Origin: Geminocystis sp. NIES-3708
GTDB lineage: Bacteria > Cyanobacteriota > Cyanobacteriia > Cyanobacteriales > Cyanobacteriaceae
Length of the DNA stretch: 64,000 nucleotides
Assembly (NCBI RefSeq): GCF_001548095.1
Contig: NZ_AP014815.1
Coordinates: forward strand, 1,115,656 to 1,179,655
Reading direction: 5' to 3'
Positions 9,282 to 19,346 of the stretch are shown one piece after another (within the stretch, counting starts at the first letter, position 1; the number at the start of each line of letters is the position of its first letter). The translations under genes and the position numbers were made by a program. The notes below the pieces were generated by a model. The model saw nothing but the letters and a program-made list of their open reading frames with translations, was not told where the DNA came from and searched no databases.

Positions 9282-11975
9282 TTATTGATCGAAACTACGA
9301 ATGAAAGACTCTTGTTTAAGAACAACGAATTGGGGAGTTAAAGGAGGTAAATTTTCAATGTCGTTAAAAGCGATATCATAATCCCAAGGACGTAAAGGAG
9401 GACTATAAACATTACCACCTCCCCATGCACCTTGGGCATAAAGAGGAATTGAAATACTCACGAAAGAACCCCTGTAACGCCATTCTTTATTGCTCCAATT
9501 TTCCAAAAAGCGAGGATAATTTTCTAAACCACCATTATATGCGCCTGGTTTTCCACTAATATCCGTTCCAGAAAGAATAGCGGCATTTTGTTCCGTATGG
9601 GAAGAAGTAATTTTACTAGCCGCATCCCCAATACCATTATCACAATTAACATTCGTAAAGTGATTAATAGAACGATCTTGATTAAGACAAGCATTCGTAA
9701 GAGGGTAAAAAGTATCTGCTAGAAATGCCGCTGGTTGTTTATTATGAACTCGAACTTTAGCATTAGCTTCTGTTGTTGGATTAGTCAAATCAGCACTTTG
9801 ACCTGTATGATAATCTTTTTCCCCTACATTGTAATCCCCTTGAACATAAAGACCTTGATCAGTTGCTATAGTCATCCCCGTAGGATCTTTATAGGTTGTA
9901 GTTTTACCTAAACCTAGTAATTGTCTCCCCCCAGTAAGAGCAAAACCATAAGGACTTTGTTTTGTTTTTGCAGTAGAGTAAGTAGTATTATCGATAGTAG
10001 CGTGAATAACTAATCCTCCGTCGGAAGTATCTTGAGCCGCTAAACCAAGACGCTGAAAAGAATTTACTGGTGCAGAAGTATCAGCATTGGCTTTTTTGTA
10101 CAATAATTCGTTGGCGGAAACAAGATTAGTACCATTCAAATAAACCCCTTGGTGATTCCAAATTGCCAAACTTTGGATATTTAACTGTAAGATTCGCATA
10201 TCTCGTCCTTCTCTTTCATTATAGAAACGAGTCAAAGCTTTATGAGTAGCCGCATTTCTTCCTATATCGGTAACAGGCGCACTTATATAACAACGAGAAG
10301 TATCTGCTACAGCAGTTCCTGTAAGTAAACCTGTGTACTCTCTTAAACCAGCTATTTGTTGGGGATTCATTTCCCTGAGATTATTCCAAGCGATAGTTCT
10401 TGAGGCTGTCGTGGTGAATTGTGCCGTCAAGCGAGAGTCATTGGAAAAAGAAGTGGGAGCAGTTGTTGGACCAAAATTAGTGAGGAAAGTATCTGTGGTG
10501 TTTATAGATTTTAGAGCTGTACCCATTAAAGAAAAACGCACAGGAGCATTTTGAGATTGTATTTGTGTTTGAAGATAGTCTTGGGCTACCAATCTAAAAG
10601 CATTTTTTTGAGCTGTAGTTAGAGTATTCCACCAAACTTGTACAGTAATACCTGAAAGGCTTATGGTAGGTAGAGCATTATCAAGAATAGGGGTACAAAT
10701 ATTAAAAGTACCATAAGTGCTAGTAATAGGTGAAACAAGAGGGGTGGATGCTGGAATTTTTGCTAAATCTGCACTCACCAGAACTGGCTTTCTTAAACTG
10801 TTTAGTTGAGCTTGTGAAAGATTTATTTCTACAGGACTTGTACCACTACGATCAATGGCTGTAATAGCAAAGGGGATAGTTGTTAATAATGTACTTGATG
10901 AACTGAGATTTGTCGTAGAAGTTGCTACAGGTTTATATTCAATGCGAATATCAGCTTTTTTGTAATAATCTCCTTCATTATTTAAAATACTAGGCTTAGG
11001 AATAGATACAGGGGCATCGGTTCTTACTTTTATTTGACTACCCCATATGTTATTAAGGCGTACAGGATCCATAAAGTTTGTTGTTTGAGTAGTACTACCA
11101 GTACCATTGAAAAGTAAGTTTAATAAACTTCCTCCTGCATTAGCGACTCTGACTCTTCCATCAGGAAAGGTTTCAGTAGTATTTTTTCTGCTATGAAAAA
11201 TATCCTTAACAGTTGTCACTTGAGCTTTAAGATCAAGCCCGTTACTACTACCCATATATAAATTACCATTAGTGTGAACCGGACCGCTTAAAGTCATGGG
11301 AGGAGAAGGAAAAATTTCTAAATCTTCCGTATAAAAAGCAGCGAATTGAAACATGGGGATTAAGCGACTTTTCACATCCATTTGTAAGATAGCCGTTGCC
11401 TGTTTACCATCTTTTTGATTATTAATATCAGTCTCTTTAAAACTAAGGGCATAAATAGAATGACCAACTTCTAGCATGGATAAACCTTGATAAGCATCTC
11501 CTTGAGGTACTTTTCCTTTAACTCCTACTCCTCCATTTTTTTCTGTTACATAAGTAGTAACTAGAGTATCACTCATCTTTTGATCTGGAGATTCTATGGT
11601 TTTATCCTCACAAGCAAAGTCTCCTGAACCTTGATTAGCATTATTATCAAAACAGGCATCAGCTTTACTGGGAGAAGTACCTTGAGGTGTTCCATAATCT
11701 AAAAACTTTTCTCTGAGTCTATTTGCCCGAATATTTAATTGTGCCTCTGCACCATAAAATCCACTATTGCTACTGACGGCTGCGGTGCTGGTTTCTTTTT
11801 CCGATTGATTATTAGTTTTAGCATATAATGCCATAAGTCCACTTAAGGCTAAAACAACACCTAAAGCAATAACTAAAATGTAACCTTGTTCTTGATTAGA
11901 TTTATGACTACCTTGAGTTTTTAGAAGGTGCAAAAGGAAGAAATTTTTGGGAGAAGAATTACGATTAATTTTCAT
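9282..11975 (-). CDS. hpsA: hormogonium-polysaccharide-type protein HpsA
   Basis: An 897-residue protein with one N-terminal membrane helix (GYILVIALGVVLALSGLMAL, about residues 31-50) preceded by a charged leader, resembling PilX-like minor pilins, and a long Ser/Thr/Asn-rich exported body. Its place at the end of an operon of three pseudopilin genes matches the HpsA arrangement known from Nostoc, where the cluster is needed for polysaccharide secretion tied to gliding. It is probably assembled or exported by the type IV pilus machinery. The biochemical activity is unknown. The start is the ATG at 11975, 182 nt after the preceding gene. Confidence 0.75.
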   Translation of the reverse strand: MKINRNSSPKNFFLLHLLKTQGSHKSNQEQGYILVIALGVVLALSGLMALYAKTNNQSEKETSTAAVSSNSGFYGAEAQLNIRANRLREKFLDYGTPQGTSPSKADACFDNNANQGSGDFACEDKTIESPDQKMSDTLVTTYVTEKNGGVGVKGKVPQGDAYQGLSMLEVGHSIYALSFKETDINNQKDGKQATAILQMDVKSRLIPMFQFAAFYTEDLEIFPSPPMTLSGPVHTNGNLYMGSSNGLDLKAQVTTVKDIFHSRKNTTETFPDGRVRVANAGGSLLNLLFNGTGSTTQTTNFMDPVRLNNIWGSQIKVRTDAPVSIPKPSILNNEGDYYKKADIRIEYKPVATSTTNLSSSSTLLTTIPFAITAIDRSGTSPVEINLSQAQLNSLRKPVLVSADLAKIPASTPLVSPITSTYGTFNICTPILDNALPTISLSGITVQVWWNTLTTAQKNAFRLVAQDYLQTQIQSQNAPVRFSLMGTALKSINTTDTFLTNFGPTTAPTSFSNDSRLTAQFTTTASRTIAWNNLREMNPQQIAGLREYTGLLTGTAVADTSRCYISAPVTDIGRNAATHKALTRFYNEREGRDMRILQLNIQSLAIWNHQGVYLNGTNLVSANELLYKKANADTSAPVNSFQRLGLAAQDTSDGGLVIHATIDNTTYSTAKTKQSPYGFALTGGRQLLGLGKTTTYKDPTGMTIATDQGLYVQGDYNVGEKDYHTGQSADLTNPTTEANAKVRVHNKQPAAFLADTFYPLTNACLNQDRSINHFTNVNCDNGIGDAASKITSSHTEQNAAILSGTDISGKPGAYNGGLENYPRFLENWSNKEWRYRGSFVSISIPLYAQGAWGGGNVYSPPLRPWDYDIAFNDIENLPPLTPQFVVLKQESFIRSFDQ

Positions 11976-12157
11976 AATATTTTTTTGTGATTTTTTTTTG
12001 TGATTTAGTAATAAAAAATAAAAATTTTAAAAGTATATAATTTTGAAACAACATTTCCATTTTCTGGAATATTTATCCGAAACTTTCCTTTAAAGCTCTG
12101 GGAATAAAAAGCCTTGTTAATCCTTCGGGGAGCAAATAGTATTTTTTCATGGCATTG

Positions 12158-13174
12158 TTAATTAAGAGTGTTACGGATAAAGAATTTTTGAGACATTGTT
12201 AAATCTTCTGATCTTAATTTTTTTGCAGAAGGATTATCCTTATTTTTTTGTTTAACTGTTGCCTTTATATCTAAATATTTTATATTCTCAAATTTGTAAT
12301 TATTGGGAGTAGTGTCACAATTTGTTGGTGTACCACTTTCGGGGATTCCTTTACATTTAGAGTCGGAAATCGTACCATTATTAGCTATACTTTTAATGGT
12401 GGCTTCGATATTTAGCTTTTCTACATATTCAACTAACTTAAAGGTATCTTTATCATTGACAGTTAAGGTTAATATATTATCTTTCACCTCATACTTTCTC
12501 TTATCCATCAAATAAATTGAACTACCGCTCGGATAATTTTCTGTCCAAGTGGTACTAGAGATAGTAATAGTACGAGGATCAGCAGTAAGATTTTCTCCTT
12601 TATAGTCAAAAAATTGTCCTGTATTTGTTGCTGAGTTATGGATATAGCCTTGAACAGTACCGCCATCAGCAATTCTTTTATTTTTCCATTGTTCAAGAAT
12701 ACTGGTATCGGTACTAATTTTTAAAGTAGTATTAGATTGATTTTTTATTAATGCCTCACTAAGATTTAAGGGTGTGGGGATACTTACTTTGCGAGTAGTA
12801 ATTATCGAAGTCTCATTGGCGGTGCCAACATTAAAGACTTCTAATTTAACCAAAGGAATAGAAGTATCAGTTAATCCTTGTCCTATCTGTTGCATATCAG
12901 GACCAATAGTAGCCAAAACGGTTTTTAATCTTTGGTTAACATCGGCGACTCCTTCATCTTGGACAAAACTTTGTCTCATACTATTAAAGCCACCTAAAGC
13001 AAAGCCTAAAAGAATCATCCCCATCACCGTACTGGCGATAACTTCAATGAGGCTAAACCCACTAAAACTGTTATTATCATCTTTTTTATTACTTAAGCCT
13101 AGTAAAAGCAGCTTGGGCAGTATAGTAAACTTGTTCGCTTGTGGTACTTGTGGATTGTCCTGTATTTTTATCAT
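12158..13174 (-). CDS. hpsC: pseudopilin, HpsC-like
   Basis: A 338-residue protein with a prepilin N-terminal signal: G|FSLIEVIASTVMGMILLGFA, with the conserved Glu at +5 after cleavage before the Phe, near residue 39. The globular part is Thr/Asn-rich. The first 29 codons overlap the 3' end of the upstream pseudopilin gene by 86 nt in another frame, and no ATG or GTG start lies between the overlap and the prepilin motif. Either the overlap is real and translationally coupled or a rare start codon is used. Assignment to HpsC rests on size and gene order. Confidence 0.65.
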   Translation of the reverse strand: MIKIQDNPQVPQANKFTILPKLLLLGLSNKKDDNNSFSGFSLIEVIASTVMGMILLGFALGGFNSMRQSFVQDEGVADVNQRLKTVLATIGPDMQQIGQGLTDTSIPLVKLEVFNVGTANETSIITTRKVSIPTPLNLSEALIKNQSNTTLKISTDTSILEQWKNKRIADGGTVQGYIHNSATNTGQFFDYKGENLTADPRTITISSTTWTENYPSGSSIYLMDKRKYEVKDNILTLTVNDKDTFKLVEYVEKLNIEATIKSIANNGTISDSKCKGIPESGTPTNCDTTPNNYKFENIKYLDIKATVKQKNKDNPSAKKLRSEDLTMSQKFFIRNTLN

Positions 13175-13667
13175 AGGTATATTTTATAATTTTTGGATGT
13201 GTAACTTGAATAATAATAGATCTGATATTAGATGCAGCATTAGAGCCACAGTTACTAATTACATTGTTATTGTTGATGGCAGGGTATTCATTGGAACAAA
13301 TAGTGACTACTACCTTATATTTGTATCCTCCAAAATCTTTTTTTTCATTATCAGTTAGTTGAAATATTGTTGATCCTAGTTTGTTAATGGTTTTAGTCCT
13401 GAATTTAGGAATGGTGTCGAAGGTTTCTCGGAAATCATATCGAATACCTTCTAAAATTTCTTTAGATAAAGACACAGCACCAGTGGTTATTTTTTGTTCT
13501 AAATTTTGTACCTTTAGCATTAACAGAAACTGTAAATTAATGGCAAAGGCAATACTTAAAATCGTCATGGCTACTATCGTCTCGATAAAAGAAAATCCTT
13601 CGGGTGATTTCTTTTTGTGAGTGAAAAAATAATATTTAAGTTGTGAGAAAAAATTGTGTTTAGTCAT
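13089..13667 (-). CDS. hpsB: pseudopilin, HpsB-like
   Basis: A 192-residue prepilin-like protein with leader ending G|FSFIETIVAMTILSIAFAIN near residue 25, including Glu+5 and a single hydrophobic helix. The C-terminal domain is small, with two Cys (VVTICSNE and ISNCGSN) that may pair. It is the second gene of the pseudopilin operon, starting 46 nt after the preceding GspH/FimT-like gene and overlapping the next one. A minor pseudopilin role in a pilus-like polysaccharide secretion device is inferred. HpsB is assigned from length and context, so the exact letter is less sure than the class. Confidence 0.62.
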   Translation of the reverse strand: MTKHNFFSQLKYYFFTHKKKSPEGFSFIETIVAMTILSIAFAINLQFLLMLKVQNLEQKITTGAVSLSKEILEGIRYDFRETFDTIPKFRTKTINKLGSTIFQLTDNEKKDFGGYKYKVVVTICSNEYPAINNNNVISNCGSNAASNIRSIIIQVTHPKIIKYTYDKNTGQSTSTTSEQVYYTAQAAFTRLK

Positions 13668-13713
13668 AGGGGTTATTTTTTAAAAATGGTCGAGCTAAAT
13701 AAGTAATTGATAA

Positions 13714-14478
13714 TTAATCACTAATTGCACCTCCCTGATTTATGGTTATTAGTTCTTGCTGTTGGGTTGTAAGATTTTTAAAAGTTAAGGTTAATGAACT
13801 TATCGGGGCGTTATTTCCATCTAAAATAGAAATAATACCCCGACTATTAACACACATAGTCCAATTTTCCTTTGGTGTAAAAGTAACTAAAGCTTTGGGT
13901 GGATCTTTTCTTTTATCTTGAGGTAAAGTTACATCATCTCCCTGAAGACGTTTATTCTCTGACCAGTTATCAGCTAATTCTACTACAGCATCTTTTGGTT
14001 TAGTAACGGCAGTGCCTAATTGAATTGTCAAAGAGTCAGGAATTCCTATAATATCTGCCTCCGTGCCACCTACGGCAATTTTGTCTCCGACATTAAATCC
14101 GGCGGAAGAGAGGACTTTTATATCTGTTGTGGAAGACGCATCTTCTGACAACTTAGTGACTGAACCACATCCTCTAGTTTGTGCTATTTCCACCAGAAAT
14201 TTATTCTCTGGTTGATCAGGATCGGGTTTAATCCTAATGGCAGAGGTACTAGCAACGGCTGTATTACGAACTTGTAGTAAAATATTTTTAAATTGATTCC
14301 GACCGTCTATTTCTGCGGTGGACTCCCCTCTTTGTTGTAAAATAGTAGGGGCGGCAATAGCACTTAAAATACCAAATATTGCAAGGGCTGTGAGGATTTC
14401 AATGAGGTTATAGCCATCATTTTTATTGATATTTAAAGACTTGAATAAATTAATTATAATTGCGGATTTTTTTTTCAT
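13714..14478 (-). CDS. GspH/FimT-type pseudopilin
   Basis: A 254-residue protein with a prepilin leader and cleavage site DG|YNLIEILTALAIFGILSAIA near residue 22, then the APTILQQRGE continuation typical of GspH/FimT pseudopilins and a beta-rich C-terminal part. Two Cys (RGCGSV and WTMCVNS) could form the disulfide seen in this class. It is the first gene of the leftward operon that continues through the two other pseudopilins to hpsA. Its promoter should lie in the 400-bp AT-rich gap upstream. Confidence 0.75.
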   Translation of the reverse strand: MKKKSAIIINLFKSLNINKNDGYNLIEILTALAIFGILSAIAAPTILQQRGESTAEIDGRNQFKNILLQVRNTAVASTSAIRIKPDPDQPENKFLVEIAQTRGCGSVTKLSEDASSTTDIKVLSSAGFNVGDKIAVGGTEADIIGIPDSLTIQLGTAVTKPKDAVVELADNWSENKRLQGDDVTLPQDKRKDPPKALVTFTPKENWTMCVNSRGIISILDGNNAPISSLTLTFKNLTTQQQELITINQGGAISD

Positions 14479-14881
14479 ATATTCCCTCTCTCCCTATGAA
14501 AAACATCTTATTTTTTCGATAACTCTACTTTCCATTATATATAGTTTAATAGCTTATCTTTATCCGTGTTAATACTGATTTTTATATAAACTTTCAATAA
14601 AGAAATATTGCAAGATATTTAACTTTATAAAACTTTTATTAATGAGGAAAAATAATTAAAAATTTCATAAAATAATGGATTTTAACAATGATATTTTAGG
14701 ATGATAAATGAATGATAAAAATTAGCTTATTATAAATAGAAATTAAATTTTCAAATAGATGATTTTAAAAAGTTTTTTTGAGAAAGAATAATTTAAAATT
14801 GATAAGTAATTAAAAATTATTAGTAATATTTAATTGTTTTAGTTTCCTTAAAAATTTTTATATTTTTATTTAGGTTATATC
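14479..14881. other. AT-rich intergenic region, promoter side of the hps operon
   Basis: About 400 bp of very AT-rich sequence between the first hps pseudopilin and the 3' end of the S9 peptidase gene, both leftward. No ORF with coding features, hairpin terminator or repeat could be supported. A purine-rich AGAGAGGGAATAT on the minus strand directly before the 14478 start is a plausible ribosome-binding site. Confidence 0.4.
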
Positions 14882-16768
14882 TTAATTAAAAATAAGAGCA
14901 TAAAATTCAAATTCTTCTTCTAAAGCTCTTTTAATATTTTCAGCTTTTCTAAAGCCATGTTGTTCATCAGGAAAAGTTACATATATTGTTTTAATTCCTT
15001 TGTTTTTTAGAGCTTTAACCATCATCTGTGCTTGATTTGGTGGCACAATTTTATCTTCTAATCCTTGAAAAAATGCCACAGGACAAGATAATTTTTCTAT
15101 ATGATTAATAGGTGATCGAGCTTGATAAATAGCTTTTTCTTCAGGATATTTACCGATTAAATTATCTAAATAACGAGATTCAAATTTATGGGTATCTTGA
15201 GCTAAGGCTTCTAAATCACTAACACCATAATAACTAGCACCAGCTTTGAAAGTATCATAAAAAGTTAATGCCGCTAGGGTAGTATAACCTCCTGCACTAC
15301 CTCCAGAAATTGCTAATTTATTTTCGTCAACTTTTCCTTGTTTAACTAAATATTTTGCAACATTTATACAATCTTCTACATCAACAATTCCCCAATTTTT
15401 ATTTAACCTTTGGCGATAATCTCGACCATAACCAGTACTACCACCATAGTTAACATCAACAAAAGCAAAACCCCTACTTGTCCAGTATTGTATTCTTAAA
15501 TTATAACTGGCTGTGGTGGCAGCAGTTGGGCCTCCATGACTTTTGACTAATAAGGGGGGCAATGAGTCTTTTGGGGCACAAAAATCTTTATTTTTCGGAG
15601 GATAGTACCATGCAAAGGCTGTTTTACCATTACTAGTAGGAAATTCTATCTGTTGAGGTTCGCTTAAGTAACCAGTATTAATACTTAAATTACTGGATTG
15701 TTTAAGTATTTTTGTTTCACCTGTGGCAATATTGATTTTAATTATCCCTGTTGGTTGAGTGGGTGAACCTCCAGTAAATAAAATATTATGATCTTTTACT
15801 TGTAAATAAGCGATATTGGTAAAGGAAATATTAAGATCTGTTAAGCTTTTATTTTTAGTGTGTAAACTTGCTAAATGAGAAATACCATCTTGGGTGTAAG
15901 TACAAATAACAGTATCATCATCCGCAAAACCATAAACTGATTCTCCGAAAACCCAATGAGGATAACCAAACTCTGCATCTAAAGCGTATAGTGAAATAAT
16001 TTTTCCTTTTTTTTCTCGTCGATAAATATTCCACCAATTACGGCGATCGCAACTAAAGTATAATGTACCATTAGGACTAAATTCTGGTTGGCAAACGGAT
16101 TCATTTTTACCACCTGCCACTAATTCGATATTAGTTAAAGTACCATCAGGGTTAATATCAGCTAAATATAATTCTGTACTATCCCAAGGCATATTTGGAT
16201 GATGCCATGATAACCATGCTAATTGAGAGTTATTAGGGGAAATACGAGGAGAAGAGTAAAAATCTGCTCCACTAATTATCGTTTTCACTTCTCCTGTGTT
16301 TAAATCAATGGTAACGATTTTATTTTCAGGTTCAGTGTTAGGATTACTATGATCTTCGGCGACACAAATTAAACAATTACGAATCTTATCAAAGGAAAAA
16401 TCAGCATAACGTAAAGAAGATTCCGCCGTTAGGGGTTGAGGAATTTCTCCTTTTTTTTGTAAATATAACCGTTGATCACTAAAGTTGGTAAAATAGATAG
16501 TATCGTCATGAATAAAAAAAGCACCTCCCCCATACTCATGAACACGACTACGAACATTAAAGGGTTTTGGGGTAATATCAACCGTTGTACCATCTTCTTG
16601 TAAACAGACAATAACAGATCTTCCGCCTTCTGATGGACGACTTTCTAACCAATAGATATTATTTCCATCAAATTTTACCGCTCCTAAACCGATGGTGCTA
16701 GATACGATTAAATCTGAACTTATAGGCGATCGCCATGATCCGTAATTTGCGATTGTAGTTTCTGTCAT
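14882..16768 (-). CDS. S9-family prolyl oligopeptidase (acylaminoacyl peptidase-like)
   Basis: A 628-residue serine peptidase. An N-terminal beta-propeller (about 1-360) with repeated SPxxS-type blades (SPRISPNNSQLAW, QPEFSPNGTLYFS) precedes an alpha/beta-hydrolase domain. The catalytic Ser is in GGSAGGY near residue 489, the Asp in QGLEDKIVPP and the His in DEQHGF near the C-terminus. KSHGGPTAA supplies the oxyanion region. No signal peptide is evident, so a cytoplasmic role in peptide turnover is likely. It lies between the hps cluster and mrdA and is probably its own transcription unit. Confidence 0.9.
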   Translation of the reverse strand: MTETTIANYGSWRSPISSDLIVSSTIGLGAVKFDGNNIYWLESRPSEGGRSVIVCLQEDGTTVDITPKPFNVRSRVHEYGGGAFFIHDDTIYFTNFSDQRLYLQKKGEIPQPLTAESSLRYADFSFDKIRNCLICVAEDHSNPNTEPENKIVTIDLNTGEVKTIISGADFYSSPRISPNNSQLAWLSWHHPNMPWDSTELYLADINPDGTLTNIELVAGGKNESVCQPEFSPNGTLYFSCDRRNWWNIYRREKKGKIISLYALDAEFGYPHWVFGESVYGFADDDTVICTYTQDGISHLASLHTKNKSLTDLNISFTNIAYLQVKDHNILFTGGSPTQPTGIIKINIATGETKILKQSSNLSINTGYLSEPQQIEFPTSNGKTAFAWYYPPKNKDFCAPKDSLPPLLVKSHGGPTAATTASYNLRIQYWTSRGFAFVDVNYGGSTGYGRDYRQRLNKNWGIVDVEDCINVAKYLVKQGKVDENKLAISGGSAGGYTTLAALTFYDTFKAGASYYGVSDLEALAQDTHKFESRYLDNLIGKYPEEKAIYQARSPINHIEKLSCPVAFFQGLEDKIVPPNQAQMMVKALKNKGIKTIYVTFPDEQHGFRKAENIKRALEEEFEFYALIFN

Positions 16769-16846
16769 ACTTCCTGTTATAACTGCTTAATGATTATCTT
16801 GACATAAATTTTCGTCAGAGAAAATATCTTTTCATTGACTTATTAA

Positions 16847-18670
16847 CTATGATTTCGCTTTAAAATACGCTTCTAAAACCTGTTTAACAATAGGTCCAGC
16901 CGTTGAACCCCCTCCCCCACCAGAGTGTTCGACAAAGGCAACTACAACGATTTCAGGCTTATCATAGGGAGCAAAACCACCAAACCAAGTATGAGATTTC
17001 CCTGGAGGTGCTTCAGCAGTACCACTTTTTCCTGCTACAGCGATACCACTAAGGGCGGCTTTACCACCTGTACCGCTACTAACCACTGCTCGTAAACCTT
17101 CTCGAATGGTACTGACGGTTTCAGGTTTTAAATTGAGAGATTGACGTTTTTTGAGGAAAGCAGTTTTATCTTCATAAAGATGGGGTATTACTTTATAACC
17201 GCCATTAGCAGGTACAGCAAACATGACAGCTACTTGTAGGGGAGTGGCTTGGGTAAAACCTTGTCCTATGGACATATTAACAGTATCACCAACAGTCCAT
17301 TCCCAATCAAATCGCTTTTTTTTCCATTCATTGTCAGCAATTAAGCCCGGGGTTTCTTCAGGAATTTCGATACCTGTCTTACTACCAAAACCGTATTTTC
17401 TTGACCAATCTATCAAGGTTTCACCACCGACACCATTGCCTATTTGCCCAAAGAAAGTATTACTACTCCATGCCATTGCTCTTACAAAACCCATCGGTCC
17501 AAATCCCGCTCGATTCCATTCTCCAAAGGCTGTCCCCCCCACATGAAGGTAAGCATAAGTAGGTAAAACTGTTTTAGACGAAAACTTCCCTGATTCCATT
17601 CCAGCCGTAGCCGTGACGATTTTAAAGGTGGATGCGGGAGGAAATCCCATTAAGGCACGATTAATTAAAGGGTAGCCTTTTGCTTGTACTTCTTGCCATA
17701 CTTGTTCTGTAATTTTGCCAGAAAAAATATTAGGATCAAAGGCTGGATAGCTCACCATCGCTAGGACTGCACCATCACGAGGATCAAGGGCTACTACAGC
17801 ACCTTTGCGATCACCTAGAGCTTTTTCGGCTACTTTTTGTAATTCTAAATCTAGGGTAAGGGTAACGTCATTTCCTGCTTTTGCTTCTTTGATGCCTAGT
17901 TTACGAATAACTTTTCCCGTGCCATCTCTTTCCATGAGGATTCCGCCCCATTCTCCTCGCAATTCTGACTCAAAACCAGCTTCAGCCCCCATTTTACCAA
18001 TCACATCTCCCATACGATAACCTTCTTTTTGACGTTCTCTTAATTCATCAGCATTAATTTCTCTTGTATAACCTAGAACATGAGATCCAATTTTATGATT
18101 AGGATAATATCTTACAGTGTCAGCATCGACTTCTACTTCTGAAAGTAAATTCCTATTTTCTTCAATGGCAGTGATTTGTTGAGGGGTTAAATTACGGGCG
18201 ATACGCACAAGAGTAGGAGAATCATAACCTTCTTTTTCTAAAATATTTTGTAAGTTATCTTCTGATATACCCAAAATTTTTGCTAACATCGTCTTTGCTT
18301 CTTGCCAATTTTCCTTTTTTTGGGCAATAGGCCACAAGTAAGCAGAATGAGACAGCCGAGTTGCTCCTAAAATTCGACCTTTGCGATCAAATAAATTACC
18401 TCTAACGGGAGGTTTTGGGATAATTTTAGTGCGGTTATTGTCAGCTTTAAGGGAATACTTGTCACCTTCGACTATTTGTAGGTATCCTAGACGAAAGCCA
18501 ATAGTGCCCACAAGAAAAAGACTGATTAAGAGCATAATAAATACTGGTTGGTCATTTTGTCCTACGGTTAACCAAACTTTTTTCTGTTCACTTCTAAGAC
18601 GATTGACTGTATTTTTTTTGCCCCTAATATAATTATCTTTAGGCTTTTTGACTAAGTTTGCGAATCCCAT
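16847..18670 (-). CDS. mrdA: penicillin-binding protein 2
   Basis: This transpeptidase cross-links peptidoglycan during lateral wall growth together with RodA. A cytoplasmic basic N-terminus is followed by one membrane helix (FIMLLISLFLVGTIGF, about 44-60), the dimerisation region with RGNLFDRKGR, and the transpeptidase domain. The catalytic motifs are all present: STFK near residue 346, SSN in AWSSNTFF, and KSGT in GKSGTAEAPPG. The 607-residue length is normal for class B PBP2. It is divergent from the 135-residue gene at 18704 with only 33 nt between starts. rodA and mre genes are not in the window. Confidence 0.93.
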   Translation of the reverse strand: MGFANLVKKPKDNYIRGKKNTVNRLRSEQKKVWLTVGQNDQPVFIMLLISLFLVGTIGFRLGYLQIVEGDKYSLKADNNRTKIIPKPPVRGNLFDRKGRILGATRLSHSAYLWPIAQKKENWQEAKTMLAKILGISEDNLQNILEKEGYDSPTLVRIARNLTPQQITAIEENRNLLSEVEVDADTVRYYPNHKIGSHVLGYTREINADELRERQKEGYRMGDVIGKMGAEAGFESELRGEWGGILMERDGTGKVIRKLGIKEAKAGNDVTLTLDLELQKVAEKALGDRKGAVVALDPRDGAVLAMVSYPAFDPNIFSGKITEQVWQEVQAKGYPLINRALMGFPPASTFKIVTATAGMESGKFSSKTVLPTYAYLHVGGTAFGEWNRAGFGPMGFVRAMAWSSNTFFGQIGNGVGGETLIDWSRKYGFGSKTGIEIPEETPGLIADNEWKKKRFDWEWTVGDTVNMSIGQGFTQATPLQVAVMFAVPANGGYKVIPHLYEDKTAFLKKRQSLNLKPETVSTIREGLRAVVSSGTGGKAALSGIAVAGKSGTAEAPPGKSHTWFGGFAPYDKPEIVVVAFVEHSGGGGGSTAGPIVKQVLEAYFKAKS

Positions 18671-18703
18671 GAATTTGTTATTGATTGCTTAATTATTTTT
18701 ATT

Positions 18704-19111
18704 ATGATCCAAAATAGCTTATCTCCTCTTTTTTTAGAACTAGAATCTCATTGTAGCTCTACTGCTATCCTTACTTTTCTTGATAGTGAAGGAGAAGTAT
18801 TTGTGGTAGATTTAACCAGAAAACGTAATCAAGTTAATTATGGTTATCAAAAGGGGATAAAGGAACTATTTATGATTCGTTTACTCAAGGGCATTACTAC
18901 TCATGGTTCAATTATTTTGCGATCTTTTACTGATGAAATTGATCAATATACTAATTTACCGATCAAAGAATTAAGAGGATATTTGCTTAAAAGGGAGGGC
19001 GATCAGATAGAATTTGAAAAGTTATCGTCGAATATGATGTTTGCTTGTCATAACACCGATGCAGAAACGGGAGAGCCTCGAGCATTAGAACAATCTGTAC
19101 GTTATTGTTAA
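18704..19111 (+). CDS. conserved hypothetical protein, 135 aa
   Basis: A soluble 135-residue protein with no signal or membrane segment. It is mildly acidic at both ends with a beta-strand-rich middle (GEVFVVDLTRKRNQVNYGY). It contains three Cys (SHCSS, FACHN, VRYC). I do not recognise a domain. The start is ATG 18704, 33 nt from the divergent mrdA start, so the two genes share a promoter region and may be co-regulated. The 235-bp gap after it contains a TAGGCAATGGGTAAT repeat at 19114 and nothing else I can support. Confidence 0.6.
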   Translation: MIQNSLSPLFLELESHCSSTAILTFLDSEGEVFVVDLTRKRNQVNYGYQKGIKELFMIRLLKGITTHGSIILRSFTDEIDQYTNLPIKELRGYLLKREGDQIEFEKLSSNMMFACHNTDAETGEPRALEQSVRYC

Positions 19112-19346
19112 ATAGGCAATGGGTAATAGTCGTTAAAATTAATAATCTTTTATTTTAAATTGATTTTATTTTTAAATGTAGTTGATGTCTAATAAGTAAG
19201 AGTTTTTTAATTTTTTACTAATTTGAAAAGATGCAACTTAAATAAATGGGTTTTACCTTTAGTTTATTTTTTACCAGATTGGCATCCCAACACCTGTTTG
19301 ATATTTTTTTGTTTTTTGAAAACTAGGCGTGGGATTTCTTTTGATA

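Noticed and set aside
10333-10554. Plus-strand ORF inside hpsA
   Set aside because: Composition and position are those of an antisense shadow of hpsA; no start context or recognisable protein.
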